Shown: piece by piece, positions 14,788 to 24,700 of the stretch | Position numbering within the stretch: position 1 is the stretch's first letter | Layout of the letters: every line of letters starts with the position of its first letter | Assembly: GCA_025060615.1 (NCBI GenBank) | Contig: JANXBS010000001.1 | Location: forward strand, 297,704 to 361,703 | Source of the DNA: Anaerolineae bacterium | GTDB lineage: Bacteria > Chloroflexota > Anaerolineae > DUEN01 | DNA: 64,000 nt | Direction: 5' to 3' | Position numbers and translations under genes: made by a program | The notes under the pieces: model-generated | Told to the model about the DNA's origin: nothing | Seen by the model: the letters and a program-made list of their open reading frames with translations, nothing else | Database searches by the model: none

Positions 14788-16802
14788 GGTTGACCTTTCT
14801 GTCCTTGAGAGGGACCCATCGAATCCCAATCGAGCTCGACGGGACCACCGGGCTGGGCTGGATAGAAATATGCCTTTAGGATCTCCGCGGCTACCGGCGC
14901 GGCTACAGCGGAACCTTCGCCGCCTCCCTCGATAAGGACGACCACTGCGATCTCGGGATCATTGTATGGCGCGAAAGCGGTAAACCAGGCATGAGTGGGA
15001 AGATTCCCCTCATCGTCACGGGGGCCGGCAAATTCGGCCGTGCCTGTCTTTCCCGCTACTTTCAGCCCTGGGACGTTGGCTTTGTACCCGGTGCCGCCTG
15101 GCCAGTGGACAGCAGCGTACATTCCTTGCCGTACCAGCTCCAGGTTTTCTGGAGATACAGCAACTTGCCGAATCAGATTGGGCTGAAAATCTCGGATGAC
15201 ACGGCCATTCGCGTCTAAGATTTGACGCACCAGTTGCGGACGGTAGAGATAGCCCCCATTCGCCACTGCCGCCGTAGCGTTGAGTATCTGCAGCGGCGTG
15301 GCTAACACGAATCCCTGGCCGATGGCCATGTTATACGTGTCACCGGTGACCCATGACTCCGCCAGGTTGATCCGTTTCCAGCGCGGACCGGGCACCAAGC
15401 CGGGATTCTCTGCCGGCAAATCAATGCCCGACGGCTCCCCTAGCCCAAACTCATGGGCATAATAGTTCAATAGCTCCACCCCTAGCCCCTGAAAACTCTG
15501 ATAGCCTCCCGCCACCACATAAAAAAACACATCACAGGAGACAGCCAGGGCTGAGATCACGTTGACGCTCCCATGTCCGCGCCCGTACTTGTGCACCCAG
15601 CAGTAAAACGGCTGTGCCTGCGATGGATCGTTTGGAAAATATTGATTCGGCAGCCAAAGCACACCTCCATCGTAAATCGTCGTCCTGGCGTTGATAATCC
15701 CTTCTTCTAAAGCTCCAGCTGCCGGAATGATCTTAAAGGTGGAACCGGGCGGATATAAGCTGCTGATGGCATGGTTCACCAAGGGATGCTTGGGGTCGTT
15801 TAAAAGCGCGGCGTACTCCTCCACGCTGATGCCGCGAGCGAAAAGATTGTTGTCGTATGAGGGCAGGCTAACCATGCCCAGGATCTCACCCGTCTGCGGG
15901 TTCATAGCGATAGCAACACCAGACTTCGACTGAGCCTCTTCCATTCCTTTGCGCAGGGCAGCCTCCATTGCCGTTTGAAGCGCCAAGTCTAAGGTCAGAA
16001 TCAGGTTGTAGCCAGGCATCGGTGCGCTCTCTTCGGCGACGGTACGCACCTCCCGTCCTAGCACGTCCACCTCGATAAGTCGACTTCCTGCCCGCCCTCG
16101 TAGTTCCGCCTCATATGTGTACTCTAGCCCTGTTAGCCCGACTAAATCGTTGGGACGATACCCTTTCTCCGCATAGACATCAGCTTTCCCCTCTGGAATG
16201 GGGCCCATGTATCCCAAGATATGCGCCGTTAGCGGACCAGCCAGGTATTCGCGTACCGGCTCGACGATCACGTGCACGCCGGGGAGGGTATGGCGCAGCT
16301 CTTCGATTTGGAACGCCAGGTCTCGATCGACCTGGGTCATCACTGGCACTGGCATGTATGCATTACCCAGACGAGCTTTGGCGACGTGCTCGCGCATCTC
16401 GGCTTCGCTGAGCCGAAGCTTAAAGCGAGGAAGTGCGCCGCCGACTGAGGGCAAGTTTTGGATAGGGACTGTCGGCGCTGCTGGGACGCCGAGGAGCCCG
16501 GCCAGACGATGGATCACCGAATCTGCCTCTTCCGGATCCTCTGGCAGGTCGGCCGGCACGATCGCAACGGCAAAGGAAGGGCGATTACGGACCAAAATGT
16601 GGCCATTTCGGTCATACATAACGCCTCGTGGCCCTGGCACGGTGATTTGGCGAAAACGATTGCGATCCGCCAGGCTTCGATAGGTCACCACCTGATCAAT
16701 CTGTAGCCGCCACAGCTGTCCGATCAGCGCAAGGAAGGTTAAGAGGATGAAGCTGCGATAGACTAGAAAGCGTGCCGGGGGCACGGAGCGATCGTGTTTC
16801 AC
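14784..16802 (-). CDS. mrdA: Penicillin-binding protein 2 (class B transpeptidase)
   Basis: About 672 residues. It cross-links peptidoglycan on the outer face of the membrane during elongation. One N-terminal transmembrane helix (FLVYRSFILLTFLALIGQL) is followed by the PBP dimerisation domain (GPRGVMYDRNGHILVRN) and the transpeptidase domain with SxxK in PPGSTFKI, SxD in AVSCDVFFY and KTG in GKTGTAEFA. A Pro-rich tail ends the protein. I chose GTG at 16802, just past the mreD stop and with GGAG about 10 bp upstream; a GTG at 16838 in the same frame has no ribosome-binding site. Position between mreD and rodA is the standard order. Confidence 0.95.
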   Translation of the reverse strand: MKHDRSVPPARFLVYRSFILLTFLALIGQLWRLQIDQVVTYRSLADRNRFRQITVPGPRGVMYDRNGHILVRNRPSFAVAIVPADLPEDPEEADSVIHRLAGLLGVPAAPTVPIQNLPSVGGALPRFKLRLSEAEMREHVAKARLGNAYMPVPVMTQVDRDLAFQIEELRHTLPGVHVIVEPVREYLAGPLTAHILGYMGPIPEGKADVYAEKGYRPNDLVGLTGLEYTYEAELRGRAGSRLIEVDVLGREVRTVAEESAPMPGYNLILTLDLALQTAMEAALRKGMEEAQSKSGVAIAMNPQTGEILGMVSLPSYDNNLFARGISVEEYAALLNDPKHPLVNHAISSLYPPGSTFKIIPAAGALEEGIINARTTIYDGGVLWLPNQYFPNDPSQAQPFYCWVHKYGRGHGSVNVISALAVSCDVFFYVVAGGYQSFQGLGVELLNYYAHEFGLGEPSGIDLPAENPGLVPGPRWKRINLAESWVTGDTYNMAIGQGFVLATPLQILNATAAVANGGYLYRPQLVRQILDANGRVIRDFQPNLIRQVAVSPENLELVRQGMYAAVHWPGGTGYKANVPGLKVAGKTGTAEFAGPRDDEGNLPTHAWFTAFAPYNDPEIAVVVLIEGGGEGSAVAAPVAAEILKAYFYPAQPGGPVELDWDSMGPSQGQKGQP

Positions 16803-16806
16803 CGGT

Positions 16807-17307
16807 TCACCACTCCAATCGCTCTCTCCCTGTGACACGATGTAGCCATCGTAGAGGAGGGAACACGATAGGGGTCAGCAGGCTGGTATAGATCGCTGCC
16901 GGGATGACGATGCGCCATAACGCCGCCAGGGTAGCCGCGGGATGGCCTCCCAGGCGCAGGAGCAACAAGTACAAAGCACCGTGCAGGAGCCCGGCTCCTA
17001 TTGCAATCACCATGACCAAGATGATATGCTCGCGAAACAGGTTCGCTTCCAACAAGCTGATCAGGAACACCACCAGGACGAGCACAAGCGAGGAAAGCCC
17101 AAAAGGTCCCCCGGACAGCAGGTCTAGCCATAACCCTCCGATGAAGGCCCAAACCAACCCCTCGACCAGGCCGCGCAACAGAGTCCAACTCATCACGGCC
17201 AATAGTATCAGATCGGGCTGAACGCCCAGGATGGCTATCAAAGGTAACAAGACAGATTGCAACAGAGCCAACACGCCGAGCAGAGGGATGAATAGAAACG
17301 GTCTCAT
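16807..17307 (-). CDS. mreD: Rod shape-determining protein MreD
   Basis: 166 residues with about five hydrophobic helices, the length and topology of MreD, an inner-membrane scaffold of the Rod complex. Family cues are the opening MRPFLFIPLLGVLALLQSVL, the LLAVMSWTLLRG helix, and the WAFIGGLWLDLLSGGPFG loop, whose G-x-x-x-D-L-x-S/G-x-x-x-G pattern is diagnostic. It sits between mreC and mrdA. Sequence conservation in MreD is low, so context adds much of the confidence. Confidence 0.9.
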   Translation of the reverse strand: MRPFLFIPLLGVLALLQSVLLPLIAILGVQPDLILLAVMSWTLLRGLVEGLVWAFIGGLWLDLLSGGPFGLSSLVLVLVVFLISLLEANLFREHIILVMVIAIGAGLLHGALYLLLLRLGGHPAATLAALWRIVIPAAIYTSLLTPIVFPPLRWLHRVTGRERLEW

Positions 17308-17327
17308 AGGCCCAACCGAACCCTTGG

Positions 17328-18233
17328 CTAGGGGCCGCCCTCCTCATCCAGGCCCGTCAAAGGGACGAAGTTGGTGATGACCAGAACGTGCTCGATCCGA
17401 TCGAAATCTGCTGAGGGTCGTACTACGGCCCGCTGGAACATTTCGTAATCTCGTCGGTATACGGAGATGACTTGCCCGATCACCAAGCCGCGCGGGAAAC
17501 GGCCGCCCAATCCTGAGGTGATCACGATCTCACCGGGAACTACGGCAGCATCCTGGGGAATGTACTCCATAATGAGTCCACCTCCGGCCTGTCCCTGTAT
17601 GATCCCGGTCAATCGCGAGCTTTGCAAGAGGGCGCTCACGGCACTAGCTGGATCGCTGAGCAGCATCACTCGGCTAGATGTACGATGAACTTGAGTGATC
17701 CGCCCTACTAAGCCCCGCTCGGTGACGACGGGCATTCCCTCGCGAATGCCGTGTTCCTGTCCCAGGTCAATTATCAGGTAATTGGACAGGTTAATGGGAT
17801 CCCGGCCGATGACGCGGGCCACCACCTCCGCGCCGCGAAACGTCAGGAACGGATGAGCCTCGGCGAATTGCAATAGCCGCCGGAGGTTGGCGTTCTCGAC
17901 TTCCACCTCTTTGAGCTGCACATTTTCAATGAGCAAGTTGTTAATCTGGCTCTCCAGTTCCGCATTGCGCTGTCGCAGCGTCCATAAATCTCCCACAAAG
18001 GAGGCCATGGAGTTGAGAGAGCCGGCAAGGCCGGCTAGCCAGCTCTGAAGTGGGGCCAGCCCACGCAAAACCACCTCCTGGACCGGCGCCAAATATCCTA
18101 CTGCAGACAGCTCGATTACCAGCAGGCACAATGCTACAAAGCCTGCCAGCCAGGCCAGGCGATAGCGCGGACGCCGGACGAAGGCCCCCTTCTCGGTCCA
18201 GGCTAGTGGCTGCTGTAGAGAACGATTTCGCAT
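17328..18233 (-). CDS. mreC: Rod shape-determining protein MreC
   Basis: 301 residues: a short cytoplasmic basic region, one transmembrane helix (about residues 27-45), a coiled coil (LRQRNAELESQINNLLIENVQL), then the tandem beta-barrel periplasmic/extracellular domain with conserved GREP-type block VARVIGRDPINLSNYL and DLGQEHGIREGMPV, GLVGRITQV and VVPGEIVITSGLGGRFPRGLVIG. MreC links MreB filaments to the wall synthases. It lies between mreB and mreD with short gaps. Confidence 0.95.
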   Translation of the reverse strand: MRNRSLQQPLAWTEKGAFVRRPRYRLAWLAGFVALCLLVIELSAVGYLAPVQEVVLRGLAPLQSWLAGLAGSLNSMASFVGDLWTLRQRNAELESQINNLLIENVQLKEVEVENANLRRLLQFAEAHPFLTFRGAEVVARVIGRDPINLSNYLIIDLGQEHGIREGMPVVTERGLVGRITQVHRTSSRVMLLSDPASAVSALLQSSRLTGIIQGQAGGGLIMEYIPQDAAVVPGEIVITSGLGGRFPRGLVIGQVISVYRRDYEMFQRAVVRPSADFDRIEHVLVITNFVPLTGLDEEGGP

Positions 18234-18260
18234 CGCTCAGCTCATTTCTCGGAAGGTGCT

Positions 18261-19325
18261 TCAGTGGATAGTGCTGCCACGTTGCAAGGTGGTTAAGGTC
18301 TCTCGGTAGTACTCCGGCTTTTCCAACACCATGCCGGCGCCGCGCGCTACGCAGGTCATCGGGTCATCAGCCACATAGACCCGCATCTTCGTCTCTTCGC
18401 TCAAACGCACATCCAGTTTACGCAGCAATGCCCCACCCCCGGCCAGCACGATGCCGCGCTCCATCAGGTCGGCCACCAACTCTGGGGGCGTCTCGTCCAG
18501 GGCCTCGCGCACCGTGTTCACAATCATGGAAACCGAATTGCTGAGCGCCTCGCGGATCTCCACGCTGGAGACGTCCACTGCTTCTGGCAGGCCGGTGATC
18601 AGATTCCGCCCCCGCAATGTAATAATCTCCTCCTGCTCCAGCGGAAAAGCGGAGCCCACTGCGATCTTCGCTTGCTCAGCCATGCGCTGTCCAATGAGCA
18701 GATTGTATTTCTGCCGGGCGTAGTTGATGATATCCTCGTCCATCTCGTCGCCGGCCACCCGGATCGAGCGCGCTACAACAATGCCGCCCAACGCGATCAC
18801 TGCCACCTCGGTGGTGCCGCCACCGATATCCACGATCATGCTCCCCACGGATTCGGTCACCGGCAGTCCAGCGCCGATAGCGGCGGCCATCGGCTCCTCG
18901 ATCAATCCAGCCTCGCGCGCCCCGGCACTGATGGCTGCGTCATGCACAGCTCGCTTTTCAACCTCTGTAACGCCGCTGGGAATGCCGATCACCACCCGAG
19001 GCCGTGGGATCCGAAGCAAGTTCTGATTATGGACCTTGTGAATGAAATAGTGGAGCATCTGCTCTGTAACGTCGAAGTCGGAGATCACGCCATCCTGAAG
19101 GGGGCGAATCGCCACGATGTGGGAGGGTGTACGACCTACCATCTCCTTCGCCTCTGCGCCGATGGCTACTACCCGATTCTTGCGGCGGGTGTCAATCGCC
19201 ACGACCGAGGGCTCGTTGATGACGATCCCATGACCTTTGACATGGACCAGGGTATTTGCCGTTCCCAGGTCAATGCCAATGTCCAAGGAGAACATGCCAA
19301 GGATCCAATCCAAGGGGCTAAACAC
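18261..19325 (-). CDS. mreB: Rod shape-determining protein MreB (bacterial actin)
   Basis: About 354 residues. MreB polymerises with ATP beneath the membrane and steers the elongasome. The phosphate-1 motif is IGIDLGTANTLV, phosphate-2 is IVDIGGGTTEVAV, and the adenosine motif is GIVLAGGGALL. The frame is open to 19412, but I place the start at GTG 19325, which has GGAGAGAGA about 8 bp upstream; the ATG at 19295 (MFSLDIG) lacks such a site. The extra residues VFSPLDWILG would form a short amphipathic N-terminal helix able to touch the membrane. It is the first gene of the operon and has its own promoter. Confidence 0.95.
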   Translation of the reverse strand: MFSPLDWILGMFSLDIGIDLGTANTLVHVKGHGIVINEPSVVAIDTRRKNRVVAIGAEAKEMVGRTPSHIVAIRPLQDGVISDFDVTEQMLHYFIHKVHNQNLLRIPRPRVVIGIPSGVTEVEKRAVHDAAISAGAREAGLIEEPMAAAIGAGLPVTESVGSMIVDIGGGTTEVAVIALGGIVVARSIRVAGDEMDEDIINYARQKYNLLIGQRMAEQAKIAVGSAFPLEQEEIITLRGRNLITGLPEAVDVSSVEIREALSNSVSMIVNTVREALDETPPELVADLMERGIVLAGGGALLRKLDVRLSEETKMRVYVADDPMTCVARGAGMVLEKPEYYRETLTTLQRGSTIH

Positions 19326-19365
19326 GCTGTGCTCTCTCTCCTGTCTGCTTCCTGTTTTCGCTTGC

Positions 19366-19395
19366 ATTATACCACAATGAAGAGGCAGCCCCCAA
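19366..19395 (-). promoter_or_regulatory. Promoter of the mreB operon
   Basis: On the minus strand TTGGGG (19395-19390, 3 of 6), an 18-bp spacer and perfect TATAAT (19371-19366). Expected start near 19359, about 34 bp before the chosen GTG. Confidence 0.65.
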
Positions 19396-19448
19396 AGGCC
19401 CTGATTTGCCACTGGACGGATGGGAAGTAAGTCTCACCAGGCAAAACA

Positions 19449-19483
19449 GAAAGCGCAAGACGTACACAGCGCCTTGCGCTTTC
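19449..19483 (-). terminator. Terminator after the GH-like lipoprotein gene
   Basis: A perfect 11-bp stem, GAAAGCGCAAG (19449-19459) with CTTGCGCTTTC (19473-19483), and a 13-nt loop. On the minus strand it is followed by TGTTTTG. It separates the exported-hydrolase genes from mreB. Confidence 0.75.
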
Positions 19484-19575
19484 ATTCTCTTCATCCTCTT
19501 ATCGTTGGCCTTGGCAATGGTCAAAGATGTCGCCTGGGGCTAGCCGCTTATGGGCTTGATAGGCGCCAATCTATT

Positions 19576-20946
19576 TCACGGGGCGTGCTTGCAGCGCGGC
19601 CGTCCTTGCACCTCATTCAGATACAGGCAGAGCTTCATATAGGCTGGCCGCCAGTGAATATCCGGATAGGCTGGCCCGATGATGGACCACCAGTACTGCT
19701 CATCTTGTTCAGTCCAGTTTACGTCCGGCATGTAGATTAGGCTCATTAGTCCGATCCACGGCCGCCAGTGTTCCTGCGCCCATTGATAAGCGCGCACTAG
19801 GTAATCTGCTTTCTCTTCCTCGCTGACGGCATGCCAGGCATACTCGGGGTGAATAGGATCGCTGGTCCAACCGAATTCCAGAATCACTACCCGGCGATTC
19901 ACGTCGCCGTATCGTTCCATAATGCGCCGGATGTCTTCGACGTGCCGAAACGCGAAAAATCGCTCTCCGCCGTATAACGGCTTATTTGCGGCTGCCTCGG
20001 CGGGGTCCAACTCGGGCGGGGCTTTATAACCAGCCGCATGGACGCCCAGCATATCGAAATAGCCATCGCTACTGCCGCCAATGGCTCGATATAGCTCATC
20101 GTAGAACCGCTCATCGGGCATTGCGTTGGCATCATCCGTGCCGGTGGGCGCCATGCCCGCCGTGATGACGATGGCGTTGGGATCGGCTTGCTTAATAGCA
20201 GTGTAGGCCTTCTTGAGCATGACCGCGTACTCAGCGGGGTTAGGGCGTTTGCGCCCCCACTCTCGCGCTAGGTTAGGCTCGTTCCAGATCTGATAGGCAT
20301 GGATGCGGCCCCGGTAGCGGGCGGCCATTGCGCCCAGGAAGCGAGCGAAAGCATCGGCGTTTTGGGGCGGCGGCCCAGCCCAAATGGCCTTCTCTGGGTC
20401 CAAGCTGACCCGAGCGAGCAACTTCAGCCCTTTGTTGTTCACCTGCTGAACGACCCGGTCGGCGAATTCCCAGTTGTATTGGCCTGGACCTCCGCCTTCC
20501 ATCAGCTCCCAGTCAAACGTCTGTTTGACCCAGTTGAAGCCCGCATCTTTTATCAATTGGAGATCACGGTCAGCTACCTCTGGACGCCACCACAGAAACG
20601 CCTGCACGCCGAAGTCTGGGGAAAGCATGGTCACAGGGGAGCTGCTCACAGGCGCGGGGCCTATTGGAACGGGCGTATTGGTGGGCGGGATGGGTGTGTC
20701 CGTCGGCGGCTCATTCGCATCAGCCGTCCCCTGAGGTGTAGGCGTAGGAGACGGCGCTTCCGCTTTCATCACCGGAGTTGGTGTATCAGTAGGCCGTGGC
20801 GTGGGGGTTGGACGCTCCAAGCGAGGCTTGGTCGGTGTCGGCGACGGCGCCGGCCTCTCTCTGGAACAGCCGCTTAGCGCTGCGGCGAACAATACCAAAA
20901 AGGCAATTACCACCTGGACGGTGCTAAACCATCGTTTCTGGGTCAT
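19576..20946 (-). CDS. Lipoprotein with glycoside-hydrolase clan GH-A (GH39/GH5-like) domain
   Basis: About 456 residues from ATG at 20946, which has GAGGAG at a good distance. A signal peptide ends in a lipobox (AALSGC, Cys27), then a Thr/Pro linker of about 75 residues rich in PTPTP. The C-terminal domain (about 110-456) is a TIM barrel with the two clan GH-A glutamates: acid/base in IWNEPN (Glu223) and nucleophile in ILEFGWTS (Glu357). It likely cleaves a beta-linked glycan outside the cell; the substrate is unknown. The barrel is a paralogue of the C-terminal domain of the 1065-residue protein encoded at 21756-24953, and the three exported-protein genes lie in a row in the same direction. 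Confidence 0.8.
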   Translation of the reverse strand: MTQKRWFSTVQVVIAFLVLFAAALSGCSRERPAPSPTPTKPRLERPTPTPRPTDTPTPVMKAEAPSPTPTPQGTADANEPPTDTPIPPTNTPVPIGPAPVSSSPVTMLSPDFGVQAFLWWRPEVADRDLQLIKDAGFNWVKQTFDWELMEGGGPGQYNWEFADRVVQQVNNKGLKLLARVSLDPEKAIWAGPPPQNADAFARFLGAMAARYRGRIHAYQIWNEPNLAREWGRKRPNPAEYAVMLKKAYTAIKQADPNAIVITAGMAPTGTDDANAMPDERFYDELYRAIGGSSDGYFDMLGVHAAGYKAPPELDPAEAAANKPLYGGERFFAFRHVEDIRRIMERYGDVNRRVVILEFGWTSDPIHPEYAWHAVSEEEKADYLVRAYQWAQEHWRPWIGLMSLIYMPDVNWTEQDEQYWWSIIGPAYPDIHWRPAYMKLCLYLNEVQGRPRCKHAP

Positions 20947-21031
20947 GAAACTCCTCGACAAAAGAGGTAGCGGCAAAGGCGCTCAATCGCCAGTTCTGGC
21001 AACCAGGCAAGCCCGCCCACCGCCGGATCGC

Positions 21032-21679
21032 CTACGACGAGGCGGAAGGGGTAAGTGTAGGCGGTGGGGGGACGTTCACCACCGGAACGGCCATGGGATC
21101 ACCACTTAAGGTTACGAGGCCACCGAAGACCCAACCGCTGCGCTCGCCTGGAAGGCAGCATATCTGCCACCAGGTGCCATCAGCGTTACGCCCGATCACC
21201 GTAAACGTATCTCCGCTCCTGGCAGTTCCAAGGATCGCATAAGCCACATCGGGCCCTTGGCGCACGCGCACATTCTCCGTCGCTATAATCGTCAGAGTTA
21301 CGGCAGCCGTCGGTATCACTTCGGCGGTCTGAGTTACGGCAACCGTCGGCGTCATACTAGAAGCCACCTGCGCAGCCGATGCGAAGGTCACCGTAGCAGT
21401 TACAGTGATTTCCGCCGTGGCCGTGAACGTGGAAGAGGCGGCGACGGTGGCAGTGGGCGTCGCAGTGGACGTCGCAGTGGGCAGGAGAGACAGCATTGGG
21501 GTCTCCGTGGGAGTCACGGTCAGCGTCGGGGTAGATGGTGACGGGAGCACAATGAGGGTGGGACGCGCGCCTAGAGACACCTCTTCTCCGGAGAGGAGAG
21601 GAACGGCCAGGCCAATGAGCGCTGCCATGATGATGACGGCAGCAATAATCAGGTGATTCCAGCGCAGCGCAGAGCTCAT
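21032..21679 (-). CDS. Membrane-anchored SH3b protein
   Basis: 215 residues: a transmembrane anchor (LIIAAVIIMAALIGLAVPLL), a low-complexity Thr/Ala/Val/Ser linker of about 100 residues (for example TATSTATPTATVAAS), and a C-terminal SH3b domain (NVRVRQGPDVAYAILGTA...GWVFGGLV). The domain contains GTWWQICC with two adjacent cysteines. SH3b domains commonly bind peptidoglycan or other glycans. It lies 85 bp downstream of the GH lipoprotein gene's upstream side, between that gene and the 1065-residue hydrolase, on the same strand. Function unknown beyond likely surface attachment. Confidence 0.7.
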   Translation of the reverse strand: MSSALRWNHLIIAAVIIMAALIGLAVPLLSGEEVSLGARPTLIVLPSPSTPTLTVTPTETPMLSLLPTATSTATPTATVAASSTFTATAEITVTATVTFASAAQVASSMTPTVAVTQTAEVIPTAAVTLTIIATENVRVRQGPDVAYAILGTARSGDTFTVIGRNADGTWWQICCLPGERSGWVFGGLVTLSGDPMAVPVVNVPPPPTLTPSASS

Positions 21680-21755
21680 CTAGGCCTCTCGCATAGAGTG
21701 AATCCCTGTGCTTCCTCTTCGCTTGTCTAAAGGAACGAGCACAGAGGTTCGTCCT

Positions 21756-24700
21756 CTATTTGGGCATAGCGGCAAGGGCTTGATAGACGGGCAAGGGGTT
21801 GCCGCCTCGGTCCACAATCCCCCATTGCTCTAGCTCAGTGCCGGGGTTGGTCATGCGGAAGTTAAGGTTCCATAGAAAGGCGGGCCCGACGAAGCCCCAA
21901 TTCTTCATCATCTGGTAAGCCCGCACAGTCCACTGCGCCTGCTCTTCCAGCGTGTTGTCATTGGCGTACTCATAGCCTGGCGCCCCCACCCAACCAGAAG
22001 CCCAACCAAACTCCGTGGGCCAGATCCGCTTGTTCGCATCCCCATATTTCACCATGATGTTGCGATATCCCTCCATGGTCGAGCGGAAACTCCAGGAATG
22101 ATGCGGAGAATTGCACGGGCCGCGGAATGATGATCCTTGCCGTGTGATGAAGTCACAGGCCTGCTCCCATGGGATATCCGGCGCTACGTTGTAACCGCTG
22201 GGATGGGCGCCGATAGCATCCGAAACGTTCTTCAAGCCAGCCTGATACATCCGCTCTAAGTAGGTAAAATCGTCCATAGCGACGGGCGGCGGCGCCCCTG
22301 TGGGTGTCAACGCGCCGCTCACCACAATAGTCTGGGGACAGGCGGCTTTAATAGCCCGATAGGCAGCGGCCAGCAACTGGACATAGCGAGCTGGATCCAA
22401 CGGCTCGCGCCCCCATTCGTAGTCCAGGTTCTGTTCATTCCACACCTCGATAGCGTTGATCTTGCCGCAGTAGCGGCCGGCTAATTGTCCCACGAAATTC
22501 GCATAGGTCCCCGGATCGGCAGGAGGCCCTTCCACGCTCAGGTCAGTGTTAGGTGGACGAGCCCAGGCCGGCGCTTTCACCACTGAGGCTAAAATCTTAA
22601 GCCCGCCGGCGTTCAGAGTGCCCACAACTCCATCTAACGTTCCCCAGCCATAGGCGCCTGGCGAGCCTTCGAAGTCCTTCCAAGGTAACTGAAACTTGAC
22701 CCAGTCGAAGCCCATCCCCTTCGTCGCGTTGACAACAAAGTTTAGGTCAGCACCTCCCCACACCTGCGCCTGAACTCCATAGCCGAAGGAGCCACTCCCA
22801 GCCGGCGGTGGCGCGCTACCGCCCGTCACCGCCGCTACGCTTCCCACCCCAGATGGCCGCTGAGGCGGCTCAGGGATGTTCTTGGCTACGGGGACGTTCG
22901 CCGTCGAACCGATCACCTGAACTAGGTCCGCGCGCACCCAGCCAACCTTGTCGCCGTAACAGCACAATTGCCACCATGTCCCTTCCGGGTTCTTCCCTAC
23001 GATCTCGCGCACTTCACCTGGCCTGGCTATGGTAATGCGGTTGTAGACGGTGCCGGGGCCCTCGCGGATATTAACGTTAGCACTAAACCGAGCCTGTGGC
23101 GTTGTGGCGTTTGCGGGAGTAGGGATGGGTGTCGCAATTGCGGCCGGCGCTGGGGTAGGCGTGGGCGTGCGGGTTGCAACAGCTAGCGTCGTCTGCCCTT
23201 GGGGCAGTACAGGCCGGCCGTTATCCACGATCACAGCCTCGATTTGTACTGTCTCCCCCGGCCGGTCGGGGATAGGGACAGCGAATTGATCCTCGCTAAG
23301 CGGCCGCTGGTCGCTTGCCAACTCGCCCTCTGATGGGCTGCTCACCCGCCAGATAAGCGCAAGCTGACTCCGGCGTTGGACCAGGTCACCCATCTGGAAG
23401 GCTCGCGCGACCTGCCAAATCTCCGGATCTGCGTCAGCCGCCAGGAGCGATTGCAGTACTACTCCGCCCAAGTTGTAACGGCTGACGATGTTGAGCTTGT
23501 GGCTAAGGCTAGCCGCGTTTTCCAGCCAGATAGTGCGGGGATAGCCCTGCATGTCTATATACTGATATGTCTGCATTCCCACGGATTCGTCTAACGTTAA
23601 GGCGGTAGGTTGACGCTCACGGCGTAACTGAACCATTATCTGCTGTCCTGGCTCTGCTACAGGCTGCTGGACAATCATTTCCCCGAGCAATGGGGCAAGT
23701 GCTTCGCTATAGGATTTAAGCAACAGGTAGCGTCCCGCCTGTTCCACGCTTCGAGCCGGCAGCACCAGGTAGATCTTGCTGCGTTCCACTTCGCCTGTCG
23801 CCCATGCCAGGAGCGCTTCAGCCTGGCCGCCGGGAGCCCATGCCTTTGGGTCTATCGGGGCCGGGATGAGCAAGGCATCCGCATATTGCCCTAGCGTACG
23901 CCAGTCGTAGCCGTAGGTGTCCCAGCGATCCGCTGAGACTTGGCGCGGCGGCTCAACGCGCACAGAGAGGGTCTTACCCTGCGCATGCAGGCGGTCAGCC
24001 AGCTCCTTAATGAACTGGTTGTACTCAGCTTGCAAGTTAGGATCGAGGCCACGATAGTCCACGTCTACGCCTGGCCACAGGTTCGATACGGCCAACTCCT
24101 CAATCACCGTGAGCTGTGTAAGCTGCATGCTGGGGTCAATGAGCAAGTTATCAAAGAGGTCAGTTCGCACAACGCCATCTTCGCCCCAGTTGCGCAACGT
24201 AGGGATGACTGCGTAGGTACCATCGGCTGCAGGTTTGGGCAGCGCGGCCGGATCACCGTCAAAGCCGCCGTCCCCCCGCAGGTAAAGGCCTGCTGCGTAT
24301 ACCGTTGAGAGCGCATCTATCGCGCCGGCGGGGATCATCCCACCCTCGTTCAGATCAGCCGCAATGGCAGCTGGCCGAACCTGGGCCTGCATCACCATCA
24401 CTGATCGCGGTACATACCCCACTCGGGCTTCGATCAACTGATCTTCGAGGATGAGCTGGCTGGGCACAAACCGCCAGCGCATACCATCCCACTCATAGAC
24501 GCTTAATGTCTCCCATGGCTCCGCGTCAGTAGGGATGGGGATCGTAATGATGGCGCCGTGAGGTTGCTCGCCACGAATCAAGATCTGATAAAGGGGGCTT
24601 TTGGGCACCAGATCATTGGGAATGGCCTCGGCCGCCGCACGCAGCTCTGCTCCGGCCTCGCCAGCTAAGAAGTCTGCCATCGGCACGCTTACGAGGCGCG

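Noticed and set aside
20700..21560. Repetitive Thr/Pro/Ala/Val codon runs as a possible repeat array or recombination site
   Set aside because: They are the linkers of exported proteins and follow the reading frames.
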